Source of the DNA: Chitinophaga pinensis
GTDB taxonomy: Bacteria; Bacteroidota; Bacteroidia; Chitinophagales; CAMDFR01
Assembly (NCBI GenBank): GCA_945897725.1
Contig: CAMDFR010000011.1
Location: 25,651-89,650, forward strand
Direction: 5' to 3'
Length of the DNA: 64,000 nucleotides
This document shows, in pieces, positions 15,567 to 23,852 of this stretch. Numbering within the stretch: position 1 is the first letter of the stretch; the number at the start of each line of letters is the position of its first letter. The position numbers and the translations under genes are program-made. The notes under the pieces are model-generated. The model did not search any database. It was not told where the DNA came from and saw only the letters and a program-made list of their open reading frames with translations.

Positions 15567-17912
15567 TTGCAAGCTAAAAATCTATTCAATCGAATTTATC
15601 TCTATTTTAAAACTTCGCGCAAAGCGAGGTGGACGACCTATTTGTTGCTCTTTCCATGCCTTGTTTTTTTCTTGCTCAATCTGATTTTTCCGTTAGATGC
15701 TAAATTGGAATATAGTCAAACAGTGCTTGATAAAAACGACCAAGTGCTACAATCTTTTTTGACCTATGACGATAAATGGCGCTTGTATACGGAGTTGAAT
15801 GAAATTTCACCCAACCTAAAAAAGGCGATCATCAATAAGGAAGATAAATATTTTTATTATCATCCAGGCATCAATGTTTTTGCGGTGTTTCGCTCTTTGG
15901 TGAATAATATTTTTTATCATAAACGAACTTCTGGTGCTTCTACCATCACCATGCAAGTGGCAAGAATGTTGGCGCCCAAAAAACGAAATTATTGGTCGAA
16001 ATTAATTGAGATGTTTCGTGCTTTGCAATTGGAATGGACCTTTAGCAAAGATGAAATATTGCAACTCTACCTAAACAAAGTGCCTTATGGCGGTAATATA
16101 GAAGGAGTGAAGTCTGCATCCTTATTTTATTTTCAAAAAAATCCTGATTTTTTAAGCATTGCAGAGATTACAACCCTAGCCATAATCCCCAATAGACCTA
16201 ATTCTCTGAAGATTGGTAAGGATAATATTTATTTGGTAGAAGCTAGAAATAAATGGCTTAAAAGATTTGAAAAAGAAAAAGTATTTACACATGCGGAAGT
16301 CAGTGACGCCCTCTCAGAACCATTGACAGCCAAGCGAAATAAGTCGCCAAGATATGCACCGCACTTCTGTCGTAGAATGATTAAGATGTTTCCAAAAATG
16401 CCTTTGATTAAGACAAATCTGGATATCAAGATACAAAGTGAGGTGGAAGAAATTACCATGAATTATATGCGTCGTATGCAACAGAGAAGTATCAGAAATG
16501 CCTCTGTTTTTATTATTGACAATAAAACAGGCAATGTGATTTGTTATCTGGGTTCTGCCGATTTTAATAATAGTATTGATGGTGGACAAGTAGATGGGGT
16601 GAAGGCGATTCGTCAACCTGGTAGTACCTTGAAACCATTGATATATGGACTTGCTATCGATAAAGGATGGATTACCCCCAAAACGGTAATGACTGACGTT
16701 TCTGTGAATTTCGAGGGCTATAGACCTGAAAATTTTGATAGAAAATTTAATGGTTATGTTACGGCGGAACAAGCATTGAGTAATTCGCTCAACATTCCAG
16801 CGGTGAAATTATTGGCTCGATTAACACCAGATACCCTTACCAAACACTTGATAGAAATGGATTTCAAACAAGTAAAAAAGGATGAAAAGCAGTTGGGTTT
16901 GTCTATGGCATTGGGTGGCTGTGGTGTTCGCTTAGAAGAACTCACGAATATGTATGCAGCCTTTGCAAGAGAAGGAAGATGGCAAGCCATCCGATGGTTA
17001 AGAAGCAAGGAACCAGTTCATCAATCTCCTATACTGTCTAGCGCTGCAGCCTTTATCATTACAGATATTTTGGTGCAGAAGGAGCGACCAGATATGCCAA
17101 GTGCTTACGAAAATACTTATCATTTGCCTAAAATAGCATGGAAGACAGGCACCAGTTATGGTAGAAGAGATGCTTGGAGCATTGGTTATAATATGCGTTA
17201 TACCGTGGGCGTTTGGTGTGGTAATTTTGATGGAGAAGGCGTTCCAGAATTAAGTGGTGCCGAGATCGCTACCCCTTTATTGTTCGACATTTTTAATACC
17301 ATTGATTATAATTCTGATAATGCTTGGTATGCGGCACCAAAGGAAGTTGACTTTAGATATGTCTGTAATGAGACAGGTAAGAGACCAAATGCCTATTGTG
17401 CGAATCAGGTGATTGATTATTATATACCAATGCTTTCAGATAATTCGGTCTGTAATCACTTGAAAGAAGTATATGTATCTGGGAATGACTCCTTCTCTTA
17501 TTGCAATGCTTGTCTGCCAACTTATGGCTATAAAAAAATAAGTGTCAAAAATAATCCTCCAGAGATGATTGATTATTTTGAGCAACATCATATCAACTAT
17601 GAGCGCATACCACCCCATTATCCGGGATGCGAAAAGCTTTTTGTCTATGGGGCACCTGAGATAGTCTCGCCATCCAACAATATGAGTTATTTGCTCGATA
17701 AGAAGGAGACCAATCAATTGATGTTGGCCTGCAATGCTTCCAATGATGTGAAGAAAGTTTTTTGGTATATCAATAATCAATTTTACAAAGCAGCAGATAG
17801 AAATGAAAAACTATTTATACAACCAGAAGAAGGTAAAATAAAAATCTCTTGTAGTGATGATAAGGGCAGAAATTCTGATGTATGGGTAACGATAAAATAT
17901 ATCGACATGTGA
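15567..17912 (+). CDS. pbpC: Penicillin-binding protein 1C
   Basis: A 781-residue bifunctional class A penicillin-binding protein of the PBP1C type, which polymerises glycan strands and cross-links peptides. Order: one membrane anchor (about 24-42), GT51 transglycosylase (NKEDKYFYYHPGIN, GASTITMQVARML, LYLNKVPYGG), transpeptidase (GSTLK as SxxK, SNSLN as SxN, KTGTSYG as KTG), then a C-terminal BiPBP_C domain with VSPSNN and a Cys-rich linker typical of PBP1C. The start is given as TTG at 15567, which leaves a short basic cytoplasmic tail before the membrane segment; no in-frame ATG precedes the anchor, so the exact start is uncertain. The upstream region is the repeat-rich spacer. Confidence 0.93.
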   Translation: MQAKNLFNRIYLYFKTSRKARWTTYLLLFPCLVFFLLNLIFPLDAKLEYSQTVLDKNDQVLQSFLTYDDKWRLYTELNEISPNLKKAIINKEDKYFYYHPGINVFAVFRSLVNNIFYHKRTSGASTITMQVARMLAPKKRNYWSKLIEMFRALQLEWTFSKDEILQLYLNKVPYGGNIEGVKSASLFYFQKNPDFLSIAEITTLAIIPNRPNSLKIGKDNIYLVEARNKWLKRFEKEKVFTHAEVSDALSEPLTAKRNKSPRYAPHFCRRMIKMFPKMPLIKTNLDIKIQSEVEEITMNYMRRMQQRSIRNASVFIIDNKTGNVICYLGSADFNNSIDGGQVDGVKAIRQPGSTLKPLIYGLAIDKGWITPKTVMTDVSVNFEGYRPENFDRKFNGYVTAEQALSNSLNIPAVKLLARLTPDTLTKHLIEMDFKQVKKDEKQLGLSMALGGCGVRLEELTNMYAAFAREGRWQAIRWLRSKEPVHQSPILSSAAAFIITDILVQKERPDMPSAYENTYHLPKIAWKTGTSYGRRDAWSIGYNMRYTVGVWCGNFDGEGVPELSGAEIATPLLFDIFNTIDYNSDNAWYAAPKEVDFRYVCNETGKRPNAYCANQVIDYYIPMLSDNSVCNHLKEVYVSGNDSFSYCNACLPTYGYKKISVKNNPPEMIDYFEQHHINYERIPPHYPGCEKLFVYGAPEIVSPSNNMSYLLDKKETNQLMLACNASNDVKKVFWYINNQFYKAADRNEKLFIQPEEGKIKISCSDDKGRNSDVWVTIKYIDM

Positions 17913-17916
17913 GTTG

Positions 17917-17924
17917 TATCTTTG
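17917..17924 (+). promoter_or_regulatory. -7 promoter element (TATCTTTG)
   Basis: A perfect TAnnTTTG match 5 bases after the pbpC stop codon and 15 bases before the ATG at 17940. It rules against the TTG at 17922 as start of the next gene, because that codon overlaps the element. Confidence 0.6.
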
Positions 17925-17939
17925 TATAAAATCTATGCG

Positions 17940-18554
17940 ATGAACATTAAAAATACCAAGCCAGATCTTTATTGGAATCAACAATATGAAGCGAATGAGA
18001 TAGGATGGGACTTAGGGTCAATATCGCCACCGCTTAAAGCCTACATAGATCAACTTTCAAATAAAGATTTAAGGATTTTGATTCCAGGAGCGGGGAATAG
18101 TCATGAAGCCAAATACTTATTAGAACAAGATTTTAGCAATGTGTCTATCATTGATATCTCTTCGGTAGTTACAGATCATTTGAAAGAAAACTTTAGCAAG
18201 TATCCCCAACTGCATATTTATACAGGTGATTTCTTTTTACATGAAGGCGTTTATGATCTCATTTTAGAACAAACTTTTTTCTGCGCCATCAATCCCTCTT
18301 TAAGACAAGATTATGTGGCAAAAATGCATGCATTATTAGCAAACAAAGGGAAGTTGGTAGGTGTTTTGTTTAATAAAATTTTCGAAAAAGAGGGGCCACC
18401 TTTCAGCGGTAGCAGAGCGGAATATGAGCCAATGTTTAAAAAATATTTTGATCTAAATCATTTTGACCTATGCTATAATTCGGTAAAACCGAGAGCAGAT
18501 TCAGAATTATTTATTAATTTTACAAAAAAAGAGACCTTATCATTTATTTTTTAA
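17940..18554 (+). CDS. TPMT-family methyltransferase
   Basis: A 204-residue SAM-dependent methyltransferase related to thiopurine S-methyltransferase and thiol methyltransferases. It has the family N-terminal YWNQQYEANEIGWDLG (Trp-rich), the SAM loop ILIPGAGNSHEAKYL, the acidic IIDIS and the EQTFFCAI segment, close to the family's EQTFFCAL. Members methylate thiols or oxyanions such as tellurite; together with the rhodanese, ArsR and MsrB genes downstream this hints at thiol or sulfide detoxification. The ATG at 17940 is chosen because of the promoter element just upstream. It runs 15 bases ahead of the rhodanese gene and is probably co-transcribed with it. Confidence 0.85.
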   Translation: MNIKNTKPDLYWNQQYEANEIGWDLGSISPPLKAYIDQLSNKDLRILIPGAGNSHEAKYLLEQDFSNVSIIDISSVVTDHLKENFSKYPQLHIYTGDFFLHEGVYDLILEQTFFCAINPSLRQDYVAKMHALLANKGKLVGVLFNKIFEKEGPPFSGSRAEYEPMFKKYFDLNHFDLCYNSVKPRADSELFINFTKKETLSFIF

Positions 18555-18569
18555 AAGCAATTCCTAACT

Positions 18570-18890
18570 ATGGTACAGTTCCAAAATGTTGATCAAAGAG
18601 CCTTTCAGGAGATGTGTTCACAAGAAAATGTAGAAATTCTTGATGTTCGAACGCCTTTAGAAATCAGTGAAGGTTTTATCAAAGGCGCCACACATTTTAT
18701 TGATGTCAATGCTTTTGACTTCACAGATAATCTAGAGCATCTTGACAAGTCAAAGACTTATTTAGTATATTGTCGTAGTGGTGTTAGAAGTGTGAAAGCA
18801 TGTATGTTTATGCATGAGGCAGGTTTTCAATCTTTGTATAATTTAGAAGGTGGCATCACCGGATGGACAGGAGAGAAGTCTTCACAATAA
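18570..18890 (+). CDS. Single-domain rhodanese-like sulfurtransferase
   Basis: A 106-residue cytoplasmic rhodanese domain. It has the N-terminal ILDVRTPLEISEGFIKGA strand-helix, the catalytic loop YCRSGVRS with its persulfide-carrying Cys, and the closing NLEGGITGW. Single-domain rhodaneses (GlpE/PspE-like) move sulfane sulfur between donors such as thiosulfate or persulfides and acceptors. It lies between the TPMT-type methyltransferase and an ArsR-family regulator. Confidence 0.92.
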   Translation: MVQFQNVDQRAFQEMCSQENVEILDVRTPLEISEGFIKGATHFIDVNAFDFTDNLEHLDKSKTYLVYCRSGVRSVKACMFMHEAGFQSLYNLEGGITGWTGEKSSQ

Positions 18891-18948
18891 TTTAAAGTCC
18901 TCATATTGAATACAAGCATTCATACTTTATTTATATCCTTCATATTGC

Positions 18949-18962
18949 TATATTGCAATATA
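18949..18962. promoter_or_regulatory. Perfect 14-bp palindrome, probable ArsR operator
   Basis: TATATTGCAATATA is fully self-complementary and ends 10 bases before the ATG of the ArsR-family gene. A direct repeat of its half (ATATTGC) starts at 18942. ArsR/SmtB proteins bind such AT-rich imperfect 12-2-12 palindromes and usually repress their own gene; binding here is inferred. Confidence 0.55.
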
Positions 18963-18972
18963 AATTAAAATT

Positions 18973-19293
18973 ATGGGCGTTACCAAAACGGCAGATTTTT
19001 CCACCAAGCAGAATCATATTTCAGACCTGGCAAAGGCGATTTCTCATCCAGCTAGGGTGGCTATTCTAGACTATTTGTTGAAGGAGAATGGATGTATTTG
19101 CAATGATATTGTTGCGGCCTTGCCTTTGTCTCAACCTACCGTTTCTCAACATTTGAAAGCATTAAAAAATGCAGGACTTATTGAAGGTGAGATTGTAGGC
19201 AATGCTATTTGTTATTTTGTGAATGAAAAGCCTATCCTTAAGTTAAAAAAGTATATGGATACACTCTCGCAAAAGTTGGAGCGCAATCTTTGA
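18973..19293 (+). CDS. ArsR/SmtB-family winged-helix repressor with CxC site
   Basis: A 106-residue transcriptional regulator. The winged helix is typical: LAKAISHPARVAILDYLL, then LPLSQPTVSQHLKALKNAGLI as recognition helix. C41 and C43 form the GCICNDI motif, matching the ELCVCDL arsenite/thiol site of ArsR proteins; one more Cys is at 80. C41 also lies where the persulfide sensors SqrR/BigR carry their first redox Cys, but their second Cys, near the C-terminus (about 107), is absent. Neighbours are rhodaneses, MsrB and a persulfide-dioxygenase-like protein and no arsenic genes, so a thiol or sulfur signal is at least as likely as arsenite. Confidence 0.9.
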   Translation: MGVTKTADFSTKQNHISDLAKAISHPARVAILDYLLKENGCICNDIVAALPLSQPTVSQHLKALKNAGLIEGEIVGNAICYFVNEKPILKLKKYMDTLSQKLERNL

Positions 19294-19393
19294 GAAGAAT
19301 AGTTGATAGCGCGCCTTTCTAAAAGTTAAAAGTGCTTAAGAGCAAAACTTTAATAGCCTATCAGGCGTTTTTTATTAAGTTATTTTCATTACC

Positions 19394-19957
19394 ATGCGAA
19401 CATATTTTAGTCTTTTAAACCTTGCGGTCATTATGATTTTTGTGATTGGTTGTCAATCCAAAGGATCTGCGCCCTTTCAGAGTGAAAAAAATATAATGCC
19501 AATGTCCAATCACGAAAAGAATATCGTCAAGAGCGAGAATCCCTATTATTCCCGAACAGACACCACTAGACTTCATGTAAGTGATGTTGAATGGAAAAAG
19601 GTATTGTCACCTGATTTGTATGCAGTGTCGCGCGAGAAGGATACAGAAAGACCCTTTACAGGCAAGTATTGGGAATTCAGTGCTAAAGGAACATACTATT
19701 GTGCCGCCTGTGGCAATAAGTTGTTTAGGTCTGATTCAAAATTCGCAAGCGCTTGTGGTTGGCCAAGTTTTTTTGAACAAGAAAACCTATCTAGCGTAGT
19801 CTATCAAAGTGACAATGCCTATGGCATGAACAGAACAGAGGCATTGTGTGGTAGATGTGGCGGTCATTTGGGGCATTTGTTTGACGATGGACCTCCACCT
19901 ACTGGAAAGCGATACTGTATGAACTCCATTTGCTTAGATTTTGAAGCAGCTAACTAA
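19394..19957 (+). CDS. msrB: Peptide-methionine (R)-S-oxide reductase, lipoprotein form
   Basis: A 187-residue MsrB that reduces methionine-R-sulfoxide in oxidised proteins. The first 20 residues are a lipoprotein signal with lipobox VIGC, so the enzyme is probably anchored in the cell envelope. Two CxxC pairs that bind the structural zinc are visible (CAAC and CGRC), as are the GWPSFF motif and the catalytic RYCMNSICLDF at the C-terminus with the nucleophilic Cys in its later position. The thioredoxin-like protein at 22104 could act as electron donor; that is inference. Confidence 0.93.
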   Translation: MRTYFSLLNLAVIMIFVIGCQSKGSAPFQSEKNIMPMSNHEKNIVKSENPYYSRTDTTRLHVSDVEWKKVLSPDLYAVSREKDTERPFTGKYWEFSAKGTYYCAACGNKLFRSDSKFASACGWPSFFEQENLSSVVYQSDNAYGMNRTEALCGRCGGHLGHLFDDGPPPTGKRYCMNSICLDFEAAN

Positions 19958-19981
19958 TAGTATAAGTTAATAAATTCTAAG

Positions 19982-20527
19982 ATGACAGAAGAGGACAAAG
20001 TAATAGAACAAACCAAGCAATGGATTCGCACTGTTGTCATAGATTGTAATTTCTGTCCTTTTGCGGCGAAGCCTTTTGCAGGAAAAAAAATTCGTTATAA
20101 AGTACTTGCTGATTCAAATGAGGGCACCTTGCTAGAAACCTTAATAGCAGAGTGGCAAATGTTGGATGCGAATGCAGCTATTGAAACTTCTTTTCTTATT
20201 TTTAAAAATGGCTTTGAAGATTTTGAAAGCTACCTCGGAATGATTCATACAGCAGAAGAATTGCTTGCTGATGAAGCGTATGAAGGCGTCTATCAATTGG
20301 CGAGTTTTCATCCCCTGTATTGCTTTGAGGGAGCGACAGAATCCGATGCTTCTAATTATACCAATAGATCGCCTTATGCGATGATACATATTTTGAGAGA
20401 AAGCAGTTTGAGCGATGCGATTGCCTCTTTTAAAAATGTGGATCTTATACCTGAGCGGAATATTCAATTCGCCAATGCAAAAGGTCTGAAATATATGCAA
20501 GCTTTAAGGGGGGCCAGTCTTCTGTAA
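19982..20527 (+). CDS. DUF1415 family protein
   Basis: A 181-residue cytoplasmic protein of the DUF1415 family, recognised from IDCNFCPFA near the N-terminus, ASFHPLYCFEG in the middle, and SNYTNRSPYAMIHILRE. The two Cys in CNFC and the invariant His/Tyr/Arg motifs suggest a conserved active or binding site, but no function is established that I know of. It starts 24 bases after msrB in the same direction and is probably in the same operon. Confidence 0.88.
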   Translation: MTEEDKVIEQTKQWIRTVVIDCNFCPFAAKPFAGKKIRYKVLADSNEGTLLETLIAEWQMLDANAAIETSFLIFKNGFEDFESYLGMIHTAEELLADEAYEGVYQLASFHPLYCFEGATESDASNYTNRSPYAMIHILRESSLSDAIASFKNVDLIPERNIQFANAKGLKYMQALRGASLL

Positions 20528-20614
20528 TTTCTTTCAAAGCATGTAGTATTCAATCTTCTCTTCCCTTTGCCTATCTGCCCAACTTTAATCTAGATATTTT
20601 GAACTTAAAATTGT

Positions 20615-20622
20615 TATATTCG
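20615..20622 (+). promoter_or_regulatory. Possible -7 element (TATATTCG)
   Basis: One mismatch from TAnnTTTG, 28 bases before the ATG of the metallo-beta-lactamase/rhodanese gene and 13 bases after a TTTG. The spacer is shorter than usual. Confidence 0.3.
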
Positions 20623-20650
20623 CTTTCAATTTTATGAAAATCACAATTAC

Positions 20651-22063
20651 ATGACCATAGAGCAAATCTATACAGGATGTTTAGCACAAGGTGCTTATTA
20701 TATTACTTCAGAAAATGAGGCGGTGATTATCGATCCCCTCAGAGAGATTCAACCTTATTTGGATAGAGCTAAGAAGGATAATGTGAAGATTACTTATATT
20801 CTTGAAACCCATTTTCATGCAGATTTCGTAAGTGGACATATCGATTTGGCCAGAGCTACTGGGGCTTCCATTGTTTTTGGACCAACAGCGAAGCCAGCCT
20901 ATCACATCCATTTAGCTACGGATGGCGAAATACTAGAAGTTGGAAAAATCAAAATAAAGGTCATTCATACGCCAGGCCATACCATGGAAAGTACCTGTTA
21001 TCTATTGATAGATGAGCAGGGAAAAGAGGTGGCCTTATTTACTGGAGATACTTTGTTTATCGGTGATGTAGGCAGACCCGATTTAGCACAGAAAGTTTCT
21101 TCTGAGCTGACTCAAGAAAAACAAGCGGAGTTATTGTTTGACTCACTGCGCAATAAAATTATGGTGCTTCCAGATGATGTTGTTGTTTATCCAGCTCATG
21201 GCGCTGGCTCTGCTTGTGGCAAAAATATGAGTAAAGAAACAACAGGAACGATAGGCCAACAAAAAGCAACGAATTATGCCTTAAGAGCAGACATGAGCAA
21301 GGAAGCCTTTGTAGAAGAGCTATTGAGAGGATTAAGTCCTTCACCGGCGTATTTTCCTGCCAATGTCATGCTGAATATTCATGGCTATAAACAGATTGAT
21401 GATGTTTTAGAAGAAGGTACGAAACCATTGACTGCAGAAGCGTTCGAGGTTATAGCAAATGAGCGAGATGTATTGATTCTAGATACTAGAGAAGCACAGG
21501 TTTTCGCCAAGGGACACATACCAAACTCAATCAATATAGGAATAGATGGAGGCTTCGCCCCATGGGTAGGCAGTTTAATTCCAGATATACAGCAAGAGAT
21601 TTTATTAGTGACCGATCATGGACGTGCTTCTGAGGTGGTGACAAGATTGGCAAGAGTTGGTTATGATGGTTCGATTGGATTTTTAGCCGATGGTTTTGAA
21701 GGCTGGGTTAAAGCAGGCAAAGAAGTTGCTGTTATCGATAGCATCACAGCGGATGAGTTTGCCAAAGTTTTAAGTGAAAAGCCAACGATACAGATTCTTG
21801 ATGTAAGAAAACCAAGTGAGTTTGAATCACAAGCTATAGAAGGTGCGAACAACGTTCCGCTGGATTATATCAACGATAAGATGCAGGATTTAAACAAAAC
21901 ACAAACCTATTATATTCATTGTGCTGGCGGTTATCGTTCCATGATTTTTACTTCTATTTTGAAAGCAAGGGGATTTGAAAATCTTATTGAAATAAAAGGT
22001 GGCTTTAAAGAGATTAAAGAAAGTGGAAAATTTTCTTTGATACAAAAGGAGCTGATTGTTTAA
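20651..22063 (+). CDS. Metallo-beta-lactamase protein with two rhodanese domains (persulfide-dioxygenase-like)
   Basis: A 470-residue cytoplasmic protein. Residues 1 to about 240 are a metallo-hydrolase of the ETHE1-like group, with H54-x-H56-x-D58 and H63 in THFHADFVSGH, then HTPGHT and FTGDTLFIGDVGRPD. Two rhodanese domains follow. The first (about 260-355) has TDHGRAS where the catalytic Cys loop should be, so it lacks the Cys. The second (about 370-470) has HCAGGYRS with the Cys in place. Proteins of this plan oxidise glutathione or low-molecular-weight persulfides in sulfide detoxification; substrate here is inferred. It sits among other rhodanese genes. Confidence 0.9.
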   Translation: MTIEQIYTGCLAQGAYYITSENEAVIIDPLREIQPYLDRAKKDNVKITYILETHFHADFVSGHIDLARATGASIVFGPTAKPAYHIHLATDGEILEVGKIKIKVIHTPGHTMESTCYLLIDEQGKEVALFTGDTLFIGDVGRPDLAQKVSSELTQEKQAELLFDSLRNKIMVLPDDVVVYPAHGAGSACGKNMSKETTGTIGQQKATNYALRADMSKEAFVEELLRGLSPSPAYFPANVMLNIHGYKQIDDVLEEGTKPLTAEAFEVIANERDVLILDTREAQVFAKGHIPNSINIGIDGGFAPWVGSLIPDIQQEILLVTDHGRASEVVTRLARVGYDGSIGFLADGFEGWVKAGKEVAVIDSITADEFAKVLSEKPTIQILDVRKPSEFESQAIEGANNVPLDYINDKMQDLNKTQTYYIHCAGGYRSMIFTSILKARGFENLIEIKGGFKEIKESGKFSLIQKELIV

Positions 22064-22103
22064 TCAATAGTGTAATGGATCTTTTCAACCTAAAAAAGTA
22101 AAT

Positions 22104-22868
22104 ATGAATCTGATTTCAAAAATGATTTTAGTGCTAAGCTTTTCCTTAGCTATACAGCAAAGTGTTTTAGGTCAAGCTACCATGATGAATCACTTGTCAT
22201 TGCAGGAATTTGAAAAGATGACGGCTAAGACAAAGCAGCCACAAATTATAGATTTGAGACCCATCTCAGAATTTAATCTTCAGCATCTACCGAATGCCAT
22301 CCATGTTACTGCCGCTGGATATAATGAAACATTAAAAGGATTGGATACAGCTAAAGCTATTTTTATCTATGCTACTTCAAATGTTAGTCTTAGTGCAGGC
22401 ATTGAGCAATTGAAGATTGCTGGATTTAGTAAAATATATGGAACATTTAAGGACGTGACTAGCATTGCAAGCGAAGATATGGGGACAAATGTTGCAACAA
22501 TAGCAAGTACATCTAATACTGCCAGGGCATTAGCATTAGACAGTATGCAAGTTAAAAGTAATGGCTCCTCCTTAGATGATTACAATAAAATGATTCGCAA
22601 AGAAAAATTCTTATTGATTGATTTTTATGCAGATTGGTGTATGCCTTGTCAAAAAATGGTTCCTATTATTGAAGAAATAACGAAGGAGCTTAAAGGCAAA
22701 TTATTGGTAAAGCGGTTGAATGTAGACAATTGTAAAGAAGTTGTCTCTGCTATGCCGGTGTTTCCAATTCCAATGCTTTATTTGTATAAGAATGGGAATT
22801 TATTATGGAAAAATCAAGGCTTGATAGATAAGGCCAGCCTTTTAGAAAAGATTAAAGCTTCCAGATAA
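22104..22868 (+). CDS. Exported rhodanese-like/thioredoxin fusion
   Basis: A 254-residue protein with a signal peptide (about 1-24, ending VLGQA). Residues about 30-118 have a rhodanese-like fold (LQEFEKM, IIDLRPISEFNLQHLPNAIHV), but the catalytic loop reads IYATSNVSLSAG, so the sulfur-carrying Cys is missing. Residues about 155-254 are a thioredoxin domain with FYADWCMPCQKM, C179 and C182, and a cis-Pro in FPIPMLYLY. Inference: a periplasmic thiol-disulfide protein whose rhodanese part is structural or binds ligand. It lies 40 bases after the persulfide-dioxygenase-like gene and could serve MsrB. Confidence 0.88.
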   Translation: MNLISKMILVLSFSLAIQQSVLGQATMMNHLSLQEFEKMTAKTKQPQIIDLRPISEFNLQHLPNAIHVTAAGYNETLKGLDTAKAIFIYATSNVSLSAGIEQLKIAGFSKIYGTFKDVTSIASEDMGTNVATIASTSNTARALALDSMQVKSNGSSLDDYNKMIRKEKFLLIDFYADWCMPCQKMVPIIEEITKELKGKLLVKRLNVDNCKEVVSAMPVFPIPMLYLYKNGNLLWKNQGLIDKASLLEKIKASR

Positions 22869-23072
22869 GAAGCGTTTCAAGGTAAGTTGATTCGTTTTTA
22901 CGTTAAAAAAAACTAGTATTCACACGCTAAGAATGTTCTTTATACATTAAAACCAAGGAAGGATTTCAGTGGTTCAACAAGAATTCTATTGTGATTACTT
23001 TTAATGATATTCATAATTCTAAAATATTCATTAATCTGTATTTTCAAATGATAAAGGTTCCTGAATAAGCAT

Positions 23073-23852
23073 TTAGCGACCTTTAAAGTCAGCCTTTCTT
23101 TTATCGACAAATGCAGCCATGCCTTCCTTTTGATCCTCACTTGCAAAACACATGTAGAAGTTTTTTCTTTCGAACATCAACCCTTCATCTAGAGTAGAAT
23201 TAAAGGCTTGATTCACCGATTCTTTAGCCAATCGAATGGCGATAGGAGAAAAGGTTGAAATGGTTTTAGCTAAGAGTACTGCCTCTTCAAGATACAGTTC
23301 AACGGGAACCACTTTGTTAATTAATCCATGCTGTAATGCTTCTGTAGCAGTTAAAAAACGACCGCCCAGCACCATCTCCATCGCAATCACTTTTCCTACA
23401 GCCCTAGTCATTCTTTGTGTACCACCTGCACCTGGCATGATGGCTAGATTGATTTCAGGTTGACCAAAGCGTGCGGTTTCGCTAGCAATCACCATATCAC
23501 AAATCATTACCAATTCACATCCACCTCCGAGCGCAAAACCTGAAACAGCAGCTATAATTGGCTTTTTAGTTTTTTTAATCGTATCCCATGTAGTAAATTG
23601 ATCGATATTAAACATGTCAATAGCCGTTTTATTTGCCATTTGCTTGATATCTGCACCAGCAGCGAAGGCTTTTTCATTTCCTGTGAGAATGATCACTCGC
23701 ACGGCATCATCAGCATCAAGCATTTTTATTGCGTCGCGAATTTCTCCCATGGTTTCGAGGTTTAAGGCATTGAGCTCCTTAGGACGATTGATTTGAATCA
23801 ATGCTATGTGTTTGGCGTATTGTGGGGTAATGATAGTGAATTGATTTTCCAT
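23073..23852 (-). CDS. Enoyl-CoA hydratase/isomerase (crotonase family)
   Basis: A 259-residue crotonase-fold enzyme that hydrates trans-2-enoyl-CoA. It carries RPKELNALN, AFAAGADIKQM (oxyanion-hole loop), GFALGGGCEL with the first catalytic Glu, and FGQPEINLAIMPGAGGTQR with the second Glu, so it should be an active hydratase. The start lies exactly one base after the stop codon of the PAP2 gene, implying co-transcription and perhaps translational coupling. No other beta-oxidation gene is adjacent. Confidence 0.93.
   Translation of the reverse strand: MENQFTIITPQYAKHIALIQINRPKELNALNLETMGEIRDAIKMLDADDAVRVIILTGNEKAFAAGADIKQMANKTAIDMFNIDQFTTWDTIKKTKKPIIAAVSGFALGGGCELVMICDMVIASETARFGQPEINLAIMPGAGGTQRMTRAVGKVIAMEMVLGGRFLTATEALQHGLINKVVPVELYLEEAVLLAKTISTFSPIAIRLAKESVNQAFNSTLDEGLMFERKNFYMCFASEDQKEGMAAFVDKRKADFKGR

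Noticed and set aside
15379..15684. 101-codon open frame before pbpC
   Set aside because: It runs through the hairpin element and into the pbpC membrane segment in another frame, with no protein features of its own.
18973..19293. Arsenic-resistance operon regulator
   Set aside because: The CxC site allows arsenite binding, but no arsenate reductase, Acr3/ArsB or ArsM gene lies near.
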